Part shown: positions 1 through 5,538 of the stretch, piece after piece
How positions within the stretch are numbered: position 1 is the stretch's first letter
How the letters are laid out: each line of letters begins with the position of its first letter
NCBI GenBank assembly: GCA_963648205.1
Contig: CAVJCT010000012.1
Span: 1 to 6,935 of the forward strand
DNA: 6,935 nt
Reading direction: 5' to 3'
Origin: UBA1181 sp963648205
Lineage (GTDB): Bacteria; Bacteroidota; Bacteroidia; Bacteroidales; Paludibacteraceae
Notes under the pieces: model-generated
Told to the model about the DNA's origin: nothing
What the model saw: the letters and a program-made list of their open reading frames with translations, nothing else
Databases searched by the model: none
Program-made: the position numbers and the translations under genes

Positions 1-960
1 AGTTTGGATCGAAAATATGACACTTTGTGCGGTATATCAGAGGATGAAATCGATATCTTCTTTCAAGAATCTGTTGCGGAGATGGCAGAGGATATGGGTG
101 TCACGCCGTCTGAGGTGAAGGAGGAACTGAAGAAACAGTATGATGGCTACCATTTCAGTCGCCGATTGAGCGAGGTCTATAACCCATTCAGTCTGCTTAG
201 CGCATTTAAGAAGAAAAATATTGACAATTATTGGTTTGCGACTGCCACCCCGACGTACTTGGTTAACTTGTTGGATCGGGACAATGTCAATCTTGACGAA
301 CTTGTTGGAAAATACTATACTTCATCGGAGTTTATGGACTTTAAAATGGACCGAGATGCACCATTGCCGATGCTCTATCAAAGTGGCTACTTGACAATTA
401 AGGGCTATGATAAAGAGATGAATATGTATCTGCTCGACATTCCGAATAACGAGGTTCGTGGTGGTTTCCTTCCTTTATTGATGAACGACTACTTTTCGGT
501 CACCACTTCAATGGAAACGCCTATCGGTGAGATGGTAAAATGCTTGAAAAATGGTGATACTGAGCAATTTAAGGTATTGCTAACACAATTCTTATCGTCC
601 ATCCCATACAGTATGCACCCCAAGAAGAAGACTGAGCGTTTCTTCCATTATACATTCTATCTCATCCTTCGCTTAATAAGCACTTTTATTGTCTACACGG
701 AAAAATGCCAATCCCAAGGCAGAGTAGACTGCGTCATTGAAACTGAAAAGTTCATCTACATTTTTGAATTTAAATTAGATGGCACGGCAGAGGAAGCCCT
801 TCAACAAATTGAAGAAAAAGGCTATGCTCGAGAGTATGAGTCTGACGCTCGCAAGATTTTCAAAATCGGTTGTAGTTTCTCTTCCGAGACGGGGGACGAT
901 TGGGGAGTGGATGGTGAAGGAAGAGTGAAAATTCGAATGCGGAGCGATAGTGATTGTTGA
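1..960 (+). CDS. AAA-ATPase-like / PD-(D/E)XK nuclease family protein, 5'-truncated by window edge
   Basis: The reading frame is open from base 1 and the protein starts in mid-family. The TTG at base 4 is not a credible start, because the text around it (DTLCGISEDEI) aligns with the middle of this family, so the N-terminal AAA-like ATPase part lies outside the window. Counting from that TTG, visible family landmarks are YDGYHFS (46-52), VYNPFSLL (59-65), a YWFATATPTYLV block (76-87) and a NNEVRGGF block (148-155). The C-terminal nuclease-like domain has D242 and the E255-F256-K257 triad on a predicted strand, then the helix EEALQQIEEKGYA. This matches the PDDEXK_9-type domain that follows AAA-ATPase_like in these proteins. 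The family is very abundant in gut Bacteroidales and is often multicopy. Its biological role is poorly known, and a defence or mobile-element link is inferred. The last ~18 residues after FSSET look divergent from the usual ending. Family call is firm; function is not. Confidence 0.88.
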   Translation, partial: SLDRKYDTLCGISEDEIDIFFQESVAEMAEDMGVTPSEVKEELKKQYDGYHFSRRLSEVYNPFSLLSAFKKKNIDNYWFATATPTYLVNLLDRDNVNLDELVGKYYTSSEFMDFKMDRDAPLPMLYQSGYLTIKGYDKEMNMYLLDIPNNEVRGGFLPLLMNDYFSVTTSMETPIGEMVKCLKNGDTEQFKVLLTQFLSSIPYSMHPKKKTERFFHYTFYLILRLISTFIVYTEKCQSQGRVDCVIETEKFIYIFEFKLDGTAEEALQQIEEKGYAREYESDARKIFKIGCSFSSETGDDWGVDGEGRVKIRMRSDSDC

Positions 961-976
961 TAAAAAATGGTGCAAG

Positions 977-1009
977 TGTGCCGTCTTTCAGAAATAATCC
1001 ATACCTTTG
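977..1009 (+). promoter_or_regulatory. Possible Bacteroidota-type promoter
   Basis: TACCTTTG at 1002-1009 is an exact match to the -7 consensus TAnnTTTG. A weak -33 candidate, TGTG at 977-980, lies 21 bp upstream. It sits just after the nuclease gene's stop and would start a transcript near 1015, which would run into the terminator at 1196-1231. The weak -33 box makes this tentative. Confidence 0.3.
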
Positions 1010-1014
1010 CGCCA

Positions 1015-1231
1015 TAGCAGAAAAACAGAAACTATTGAGCGTTTTAAAAAGAGAAATAATATTCACATTGGGGAGTCTAAAATGGACTGGAAATGTGCAG
1101 GTTTTGATTAATGTCAATACCCCCCCCATATATTCAGAAATTATGCAATTTTAGTGATAAATATGAAGGCTGCTTTGGGGCAGTCGTCTTGGTGTCGTCA
1201 TAGGCTTTTATTGGGTCTATGGCGTTTTTTT
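1015..1231 (+). ncRNA. Candidate small RNA or attenuated leader (speculative)
   Basis: An exact TAnnTTTG box at 1002-1009 and a strong terminator at 1196-1231 would bound a transcript of about 215 nt with no plausible protein. The 3' part contains two consecutive hairpins (1168-1185 and 1196-1224). No known RNA family was recognised. It could equally be the long 3' UTR of the nuclease gene, or a leader in which read-through past the terminator feeds the gene at 1286. The exact 5' end is inferred. Confidence 0.2.
1196..1231 (+). terminator. Intrinsic terminator upstream of the variable-protein pair
   Basis: A ten-pair stem, CGTCATAGGC (1196-1205) with GTCTATGGCG (1215-1224), includes two G-U pairs and closes a 9-nt loop. 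Seven T residues (1225-1231) follow directly. It would end transcripts from the nuclease gene or from a promoter in the intergenic region. It lies 54 bp before the start codon at 1286, so the tandem pair either has its own promoter in that gap or depends on read-through. Confidence 0.75.
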
Positions 1232-1285
1232 ATTGTATGACGTATAAGGACAAAATAAATTATTAATCTTTAAAAATAAAGGCTT

Positions 1286-2929
1286 ATGAAAGGAAGCAAA
1301 TTTACATCGTTATTAGTGGCGTTAGCTTTCTGCACGGCGATATTCGCGGTGGTGCAGACGGAGATGCGCATGCACGTGTTCTCTAACGGGGACAACGGAA
1401 TGAACATTGTCAAGGCGTTGACAGATGTGGATAGTGTGAAATTCATGAACGACACGTTGGAGTTCAAGGTCTCGTTCGTGAATTGGGACGGCACGGAGTT
1501 GCAGTCGGGCATTCTACAATCTGGTTCGATGCCGGAGTATAAGGGCGCGAAAGACCCAGAACGTGAGCAGACGGCGAAATGCACTTACGCCTTCAAGGGC
1601 TGGACTCCCGAAATAGAGGAGGTGCAGAGTGAGGCAACCTACACGGCAGACTATGACTCGACCATCAACAAATATATAGTGGTGTTTATGGCTCAGAGTG
1701 GTGATATCCTTCTCACAGACTACATAGACTATGGCGCAATGCCAAACTACACTGGCGAGCTTCCAACCAAGGAGAACACCAAACTCTACGACTACACGTT
1801 CGTATGGAAGCCAGAGATAGCAGAGGTGACCGGAAATGTAACCTACAAGGCAGATTTCGACAGCACGAAGCATAAATACACCTGCATTTTCAATGACTAC
1901 AATGGCAAGGAATTGGTCAAGACGGAAGACACTTACGACTATGTGTTGGCCATGCAGCCAACCCGCAGCGAGGATTCTGACTACACATACGAATTTAAAG
2001 AGTGGAGCCTCGATGAGAGCCGGATTGAAGACAACATCCTGGTCTACACGGCAGTGTATGATTCCATTCCAAACACGAAGAGAAATGGTGCATTGATCAA
2101 GGCATCCTACAAGGTTACTTCTGCCAAGAGTGTCTATTTCTCGCAAGGCAACTTGCAGTTCACAACGCAAGGCTCGCACAAGACGGCAGACAGCACTGCA
2201 AAAGGCACTTGGCGATTCGCAGAGAACCAGTACGATTATATCGGTTCAGCCAACAGCAAAATATCGGAGACCTACGAGGGTTGGATTGACCTCTTCGGAT
2301 GGGGAACAAGCGGATGGAACAGTAAAGCAACATGTTACCAACCGTGGTCTACGACACTGACAAATTCATATTATTACCCAGGCGGTAGTTCTTCTAACGA
2401 CCTGACAGGCACTTACGCCAATGCGGATTGGGGAGTTTACAACGCTATCTCCAATGGTGGCAACGAGCCAAACAAATGGAGAACATTGACTACGTCGGAG
2501 TGGCAGTATCTCTTTAAAAACAACAAATGGACTTTGGGATATATCAAGACGACTGAAAAAGATTCAAGTCTGTGTTTCATGTTGATTCCAGAGACGTTCA
2601 CTGCTCCAGAGGGAATAACTGTGACTGCCTTAAGCACAACCACGACGTCAACCTATTTGAAAGGTTTGACTGTTCCATCAACGAATAAATATACAACCGA
2701 GCAATTTGCATCTCTCGAGAAATTAGGCGTTGTGGCGCTTCCCTGCGGTGGCTTCCGCTTTGGTACGTCGATGCGCAATGTTGGCTCGCGCGGCAACTAT
2801 TGGTCGTCTTCTGCGTACGACTCGTACGACGCTTACGGATTCTACTTCTACTCTACGTACGTGGATTCGTACTACTACGGCAATCGGACCTACGGTAGGT
2901 CGGTCCGGTTGGTCCAGGATGTTCAATAA
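1286..2929 (+). CDS. Exported InlB-type repeat protein with C-type-lectin-like C-terminal domain; DGR-type variable protein, copy 1
   Basis: This is a 547-residue protein with an N-terminal signal peptide (about 1-21, hydrophobic LLVALAFCTAIFA). No good lipobox is seen, because the residue before C16 is F. A short Bacteroidales-style segment ending VDSVKF (48-53) follows. Three related Listeria-Bacteroides (InlB B/Flg_new) repeats lie at about 60-127, 129-194 and 197-262, each with a F/W-D-G-like start and a Y-x-A-x-[FY]-D-S end. The C-terminal domain (about 268-547) has GTWRFAENQYDYIG, GWIDLFGWGTSGW, DWGVYNAISNGG, the block around WRTLTTSEWQYLF, LPCGGFR, YWSSS and a final GRSVRLVQDVQ. That layout is characteristic of the FISUMP/C-type-lectin-like domains of Bacteroidales and of DGR-diversified proteins. 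Residues 492-536 form the hypervariable segment. The likely role is a surface or periplasmic ligand-binding display protein; the ligand is unknown. The start ATG is preceded by an A/T-rich leader with a weak AAAGG. It is 26 bp upstream of a near-duplicate gene and probably cotranscribed with it. Confidence 0.9.
   Translation: MKGSKFTSLLVALAFCTAIFAVVQTEMRMHVFSNGDNGMNIVKALTDVDSVKFMNDTLEFKVSFVNWDGTELQSGILQSGSMPEYKGAKDPEREQTAKCTYAFKGWTPEIEEVQSEATYTADYDSTINKYIVVFMAQSGDILLTDYIDYGAMPNYTGELPTKENTKLYDYTFVWKPEIAEVTGNVTYKADFDSTKHKYTCIFNDYNGKELVKTEDTYDYVLAMQPTRSEDSDYTYEFKEWSLDESRIEDNILVYTAVYDSIPNTKRNGALIKASYKVTSAKSVYFSQGNLQFTTQGSHKTADSTAKGTWRFAENQYDYIGSANSKISETYEGWIDLFGWGTSGWNSKATCYQPWSTTLTNSYYYPGGSSSNDLTGTYANADWGVYNAISNGGNEPNKWRTLTTSEWQYLFKNNKWTLGYIKTTEKDSSLCFMLIPETFTAPEGITVTALSTTTTSTYLKGLTVPSTNKYTTEQFASLEKLGVVALPCGGFRFGTSMRNVGSRGNYWSSSAYDSYDAYGFYFYSTYVDSYYYGNRTYGRSVRLVQDVQ
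2759..2913 (+). other. Candidate DGR variable region (VR) of copy 1, with IMH-like end
   Basis: The variable part is 2759-2893 (residues 492-536). Variable codons here are TTT492, CGC497, AAT498, GTT499, CGC502, AAC504, GAC512, GAC515, TAC517, TAC522, GAT527, TAC529, TAC530, TAC531, GGC532, AAT533, ACC535 and TAC536. All end in C or T, and all can be reached from AAC/AAT (V499 also from ATT) by changing only A. They are interleaved with constant codons (TCG, GGC, TGG, GCG, TTC, ACG, GTG, CGG). The last 20 bp, GGTAGGTCGGTCCGGTTGGT (2894-2913), are identical in copy 2, contain a single A, and sit where an initiation-of-mutagenic-homing element is expected. The assignment rests on comparison with copy 2, since no template repeat is in the window. 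Confidence 0.75.
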
Positions 2930-2955
2930 TGTTGGAATTTTCAAAGTAATCAAAA

Positions 2956-3078
2956 ATGAAGAAGATTTTCACATCGTTAATGGTCGTGCTGGCTTTCTGC
3001 ACGGTGCTATTTGCTGCAGTGCAGACTGAGATGCGTTTGCAGTGTATCGCAATGGAGACAATGGTCAGAATCTGTTAA
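2956..3078 (+). pseudogene. Detached signal-peptide fragment of copy 2 (frameshifted 5' end)
   Basis: ATG at 2956 begins MKKIFTSLMVVLAFCTVLFA, clearly homologous to the signal peptide of copy 1, and continues AVQTEMRL. After codon 28 (TTG, 3037-3039) the sequence reads CAGTG where copy 1 reads CACGTG, so one base is missing at about 3041. The frame then runs off into unrelated residues and stops at TAA 3076-3078, giving a 40-residue peptide. The downstream body (3042-4601) is in the other frame. Either this is a real disrupting mutation or a sequencing/assembly error; the site is not a homopolymer, which slightly favours a real change. Confidence 0.8.
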
Positions 3079-4601
3079 TAACGGTGTCGGAGGTGGACAG
3101 TATGAAGTTCTTCAATGACACGTTGGAATACAAGGTTTCGTTCGTAGATTGGGACGGCACAGAGTTGCAGTCGGGCATTCTACAATCTGGTTCGATGCCA
3201 GAGTATAAGGGCGAGGAGAATCCGACTCGCGAGCAGACGGCGAAATGCACATACGGTTTCAAGGGTTGGACTCCCGAAATAGAAAAGGTGCAGAGTGAGG
3301 CAACCTACACGGCGGTGTATGACTCGACCATCCGCAAGTATGGGGTTGTGTTCTTGGATATGGATGGAGAGGTACTCTCTACGGAGTTTCTTGACTATGG
3401 CACGATGCCAAGTTACAGTGGTGAACTTCCATCCAAGGAGAGTACCAAACTCTACGATTACGTAATTGCTTGGAAGCCAAAGTTGGCAGAGGTGACGTGC
3501 AACGTAAGCTATAAGGCGTATTTTGACAGCACGAAGCATAAATACACTTGTATTTTCAACGACTATGATGGAACTGAACTGTTCAGAACAGACTCTGGCA
3601 CATACGACTATGTGTGGACGACACAACCAATTCGGGCTGAAAATATAGATTACACTTATTATTTCAAAGAGTGGAGTCTCGATGAGAGTCAGATTGCATC
3701 CAACATACTTATCTACACGGCGGTGTATGATTCCACTCAAAACTCGGGAAAAAATGGTGCGTTAATCATAGCATCCTACAAGGTGTCCGATTCAACGAGC
3801 GTTTATTTCTCACGGGGAAATTTACAGTTTAACGCAGGGCAAGGAAAACACGTTACGGCAAGTAAAGATACGGTTAAAGGTACTTGGCGTTTCGCAAAGA
3901 ACCAGTATGACTATATTGGCTCAGCTAATAGCAACATCTCAGAGACCTACACAGGTTGGATTGACCTCTTTTGTTGGGGAACGAGCGGTTGGAAAAGCAA
4001 GGCGAATGCCTATCAACCATGGTCAAAATCAGAATCATGTTCTGATTATTATCCAGGCGGAAGTGAATCCAACAACCTGACTGGCGATTTCGCCAATGCG
4101 GACTGGGGTGTTTACAACGCTATTTCAAACGGCGGTAACGAGCCAAACAAATGGAGAACTTTGACGACATCGGAGTGGCAGTATCTATTCCAAAACAATA
4201 TGTGGACGTTGGGGTATATTATGGATAGTACTAATTCATATCTGTGCTTTATGCTGATTCCAGAGACGTTTGCTGCACCAGAAGGAACAACCGTGACTGC
4301 CTTAAGCACAACCACGTCTTCGACTTACCTGAGTGATTTGACAGTCCCATCCACGAACAAATATACTACTGAGCAGTTCGCTTCTCTTGAAAAATTAGGC
4401 GTTGTGGCGCTGCCTTGTGGTGGCTTCCGCAGTGGAACGTCGATGTACGATTTTGGCTCGAACGGCTACTATTGGTCGTCTTCGGCGTACTACTCGTACC
4501 ACGCTTGCGGATTCTACTTCAGCTCTACGTACGTGAGTTCGAACGACAGCCACAGACGGGACAGCGGTAGGTCGGTCCGGTTGGTTCAGGATGTCCAATA
4601 G
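3042..4601 (+). CDS. InlB-type repeat / C-type-lectin-like DGR variable protein, copy 2 (body, separated from its signal peptide)
   Basis: The open frame from GTG 3042 gives 519 residues homologous to residues 30-547 of copy 1. It has the VDSMKF segment, three InlB-type repeats, and a C-terminal domain with GTWRFAKNQYDYIG, GWIDLFCWGTSGW, DWGVYNAISNGG, LPCGGFR, YWSSS and the identical ending GRSVRLVQDVQ. The G-to-C change in LFCWG is notable. The GTG has no ribosome-binding site in front of it and is probably not a real start. The natural start is ATG 2956, cut off by a one-base deletion near 3041. Without the signal peptide, the product would stay in the cytoplasm or not be made. The body itself has no internal stop, so the break is recent, an error, or bypassed by recoding. 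It is presumably translated as the second gene of a two-gene unit and ends before the strong hairpin at 4638-4686. Confidence 0.85.
   Translation: MYRNGDNGQNLLITVSEVDSMKFFNDTLEYKVSFVDWDGTELQSGILQSGSMPEYKGEENPTREQTAKCTYGFKGWTPEIEKVQSEATYTAVYDSTIRKYGVVFLDMDGEVLSTEFLDYGTMPSYSGELPSKESTKLYDYVIAWKPKLAEVTCNVSYKAYFDSTKHKYTCIFNDYDGTELFRTDSGTYDYVWTTQPIRAENIDYTYYFKEWSLDESQIASNILIYTAVYDSTQNSGKNGALIIASYKVSDSTSVYFSRGNLQFNAGQGKHVTASKDTVKGTWRFAKNQYDYIGSANSNISETYTGWIDLFCWGTSGWKSKANAYQPWSKSESCSDYYPGGSESNNLTGDFANADWGVYNAISNGGNEPNKWRTLTTSEWQYLFQNNMWTLGYIMDSTNSYLCFMLIPETFAAPEGTTVTALSTTTSSTYLSDLTVPSTNKYTTEQFASLEKLGVVALPCGGFRSGTSMYDFGSNGYYWSSSAYYSYHACGFYFSSTYVSSNDSHRRDSGRSVRLVQDVQ
4431..4585 (+). other. Candidate DGR variable region (VR) of copy 2, with IMH-like end
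   Basis: The variable part is 4431-4565. Codons aligned to the variable codons of copy 1, in order, are AGT, TAC, GAT, TTT, AAC, TAC, TAC, CAC, TGC, AGC, AGT, AAC, GAC, AGC, CAC, AGA, GAC and AGC. Eighteen aligned codons change the amino acid, while the fixed codons between them are unchanged. Only three of the 30 base differences from copy 1 are at third positions (GGT/GGA, TCT/TCG and AAT/AGA). All three can be read as a template A that mutated. The segment ends in the same 20-bp block as copy 1 (4566-4585), after which ordinary silent changes (GTC/GTT, GTT/GTC) resume. Confidence 0.75.
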
Positions 4602-4637
4602 GTGATAAGAAAATTGACCTTTATATGGTCTGTTTCT

Positions 4638-4686
4638 AATAAAAGAGAAGTGTGCTTCCATTATAGAAGCACACTTCTCTTTTATT
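4638..4686 (+). terminator. 21-bp perfect hairpin, bidirectional terminator between convergent genes
   Basis: The left arm (4638-4658) and right arm (4666-4686) are perfect reverse complements of 21 bp around the 7-nt loop CATTATA. The arms are A-rich at the outer left and T-rich at the outer right (CTTTTATTT), so it can terminate transcription in both directions. It serves the variable-protein unit, whose stop is at 4601, and the convergent lipoprotein gene ending at 4759. It starts about 50 bp after the IMH-like block of copy 2. DGR targets such as that of Bordetella phage BPP-1 carry a hairpin/cruciform just after the IMH, so a second role is possible. Confidence 0.85.
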
Positions 4687-4758
4687 TATACCCTGGTAAA
4701 ATCAAATCTTCACAGTCATGGTCAATCGGACAATGGGTCGTGACTATGAAATGGAAAT

Positions 4759-5331
4759 TTACTGCATCTTTTTAATCGCTTCTTCATTCAATTCCCTGTC
4801 ATTCTTGGTTACAATGCCGTCTTTGTCAATCGACCATACGAACTTTATTATGTTGAGGGAATTAACCTGTTTTACCAATGAATCTCCCGTTAACGTCTTG
4901 CCTTCTTCTGAGTTAATGTTGTTGGATTCTGCAACGTGTTTATCAATATATGATCCTTCTGTTGTTAGTCGAAGAGTGTCCTCGAGTACATATTGTTGCT
5001 TAGTGTCTACTCCTTCTTTCATACTGCTGACAAGACAAAATTCTCCGCTCATTGGAAATTGATCTACTGTGAACGAGCGAACGTAGTTACTTGTTATAGT
5101 GTCTATGTGTTCCGCACCAATAGAATCGGTGTACCTGACGGCGATGTCTGCCACTTTGAAATAATCCTCCGTAAGAAAGACTTCAAATTTCACATATTTA
5201 GCAAAATTTGTGTCTTCTGAAGTGTCTTGTGTCGATCTGCTGTCGTCATCGCTCTCTTTGTCGCATGATGCGAGTGTTGCACTGAAGCATACCGCTAAAG
5301 CTGCAAGAACAAGGAAAAATTGTTTCTTCAT
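4759..5331 (-). CDS. Small surface-type lipoprotein of unknown function
   Basis: A 190-residue protein with a signal peptide (MKKQFFLVLAALAVCFSATLASC) and a clear lipobox, LASC, with the lipidated cysteine at residue 23. The following CDKESDDD and a Ser/Asp/Thr/Glu-rich linker to about residue 41 resemble the acidic lipoprotein export signal that sends Bacteroidota lipoproteins to the cell surface, so surface exposure is inferred. The rest (about 42-190) alternates short predicted strands (YVKFEVFL, DIAVRYTDS, GEFCLVSS) and ends in a charged segment with FVWSIDKDGIVTKND. No known domain was recognised. It is convergent with the variable-protein pair, is separated from it by the 21-bp hairpin and has its own promoter (5373-5403). 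A functional link to the diversified proteins is possible but unsupported beyond proximity and shared envelope location. Confidence 0.85.
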   Translation of the reverse strand: MKKQFFLVLAALAVCFSATLASCDKESDDDSRSTQDTSEDTNFAKYVKFEVFLTEDYFKVADIAVRYTDSIGAEHIDTITSNYVRSFTVDQFPMSGEFCLVSSMKEGVDTKQQYVLEDTLRLTTEGSYIDKHVAESNNINSEEGKTLTGDSLVKQVNSLNIIKFVWSIDKDGIVTKNDRELNEEAIKKMQ

Positions 5332-5372
5332 GATTGTATGGTTTTATTTAATGTCGGTTTCGCTGTATTATG

Positions 5373-5403
5373 TAAAGATAGAAAATAGGTCTCGTTGGAC
5401 AAA
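5373..5403 (-). promoter_or_regulatory. Bacteroidota-type promoter of the lipoprotein gene
   Basis: On the minus strand, TTTG (5403-5400) is followed after 19 bp by TATCTTTA (5380-5373). This is a near-exact match to the Bacteroidota vegetative promoter (TTTG, about 19 bp, TAnnTTTG). The predicted transcript would start near 5366, giving a leader of about 35 nt before the ATG at 5331. Confidence 0.7.
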
Positions 5404-5454
5404 AAATTTCGAGAAAAGTTATATGAAAATGTCCCCCTTTTCGCATCGCACCTC

Positions 5455-5483
5455 TCGTCATTCTTAATTATTGTCTATCTTTG
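5455..5483 (+). promoter_or_regulatory. Candidate promoter of the restriction-modification gene
   Basis: TATCTTTG at 5476-5483 matches TAnnTTTG exactly. The -33 element is weak (TCG at 5455-5457, 18 bp upstream). It would give a leader of about 50 nt before the ATG at 5539. It is back-to-back with the leftward lipoprotein promoter about 70 bp away. Apart from these two promoters, nothing else was recognised in 5332-5538. Confidence 0.5.
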
Positions 5484-5538
5484 TAAAGAACACCCCGCCT
5501 CTCTGCGTGGATAACTCGTGTTAACATATTTATTTTAT

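Larger units (their letters stand above)
961..1285. other. 325-bp non-coding interval between the nuclease gene and the variable-protein pair
   Basis: No convincing gene is seen. A 66-codon open frame at 954-1154 has no recognisable features, overlaps the preceding gene's end and crosses a run of eight C (1120-1127), so it is not called. The interval holds a possible promoter (977-1009), the C8 run, a short hairpin at 1168-1185 (6-bp stem GGCTGC/GCAGTC with one G-U pair, 6-nt loop) and a terminator at 1196-1231. Downstream, 1232-1285 is A/T-rich leader. A weak promoter-like pair there (TTG 1233-1235, TAAATTAT 1256-1263, 20-bp spacing) could serve the gene starting at 1286. Confidence 0.6.
1286..4601 (+). 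repeat. Tandem gene duplication, about 1.64 kb per unit
   Basis: Unit 1 (1286-2929) and unit 2 (2956-4601) are in direct orientation, separated by 26 bp. They match from signal peptide to stop codon, with long shared nucleotide stretches (for example around 1489-1532 and 3161-3204) and an almost identical domain layout. The restored length of unit 2 would be 548 residues against 547. Most of the unit shows ordinary scattered divergence, including silent third-position changes. The last ~135 variable bp show a quite different, amino-acid-changing pattern. Confidence 0.93.

Noticed and set aside
954..1154. 66-codon plus-strand open frame after the nuclease gene
   Set aside because: It overlaps the nuclease stop, crosses the C8 run, and has no recognisable domain, signal or ribosome-binding site.
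1514..2179. 221-codon minus-strand open frame, and its counterpart at 3180-3740
   Set aside because: Both are shadows antisense to the InlB-type repeats, and the similarity between the two only reflects the tandem duplication.
2759..2893. The variable segment as simple gene-conversion or phage-type recombination mosaic
   Set aside because: A mosaic would bring in blocks with silent differences too. Here changes are single codons at positions 1 and 2, separated by unchanged codons.
2730..3029. 99-codon plus-strand frame spanning the variable region and the intergenic gap
   Set aside because: It is an alternative frame over the VR. Its Arg/Thr-rich text and crossing of a real stop/start junction show no coding signal.
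4395..4661. Minus-strand frames antisense to both variable regions (also 2723-2953)
   Set aside because: They are open only because the VR is rich in NNC/NNT codons and lacks bases that make minus-strand stops. There is no independent support.
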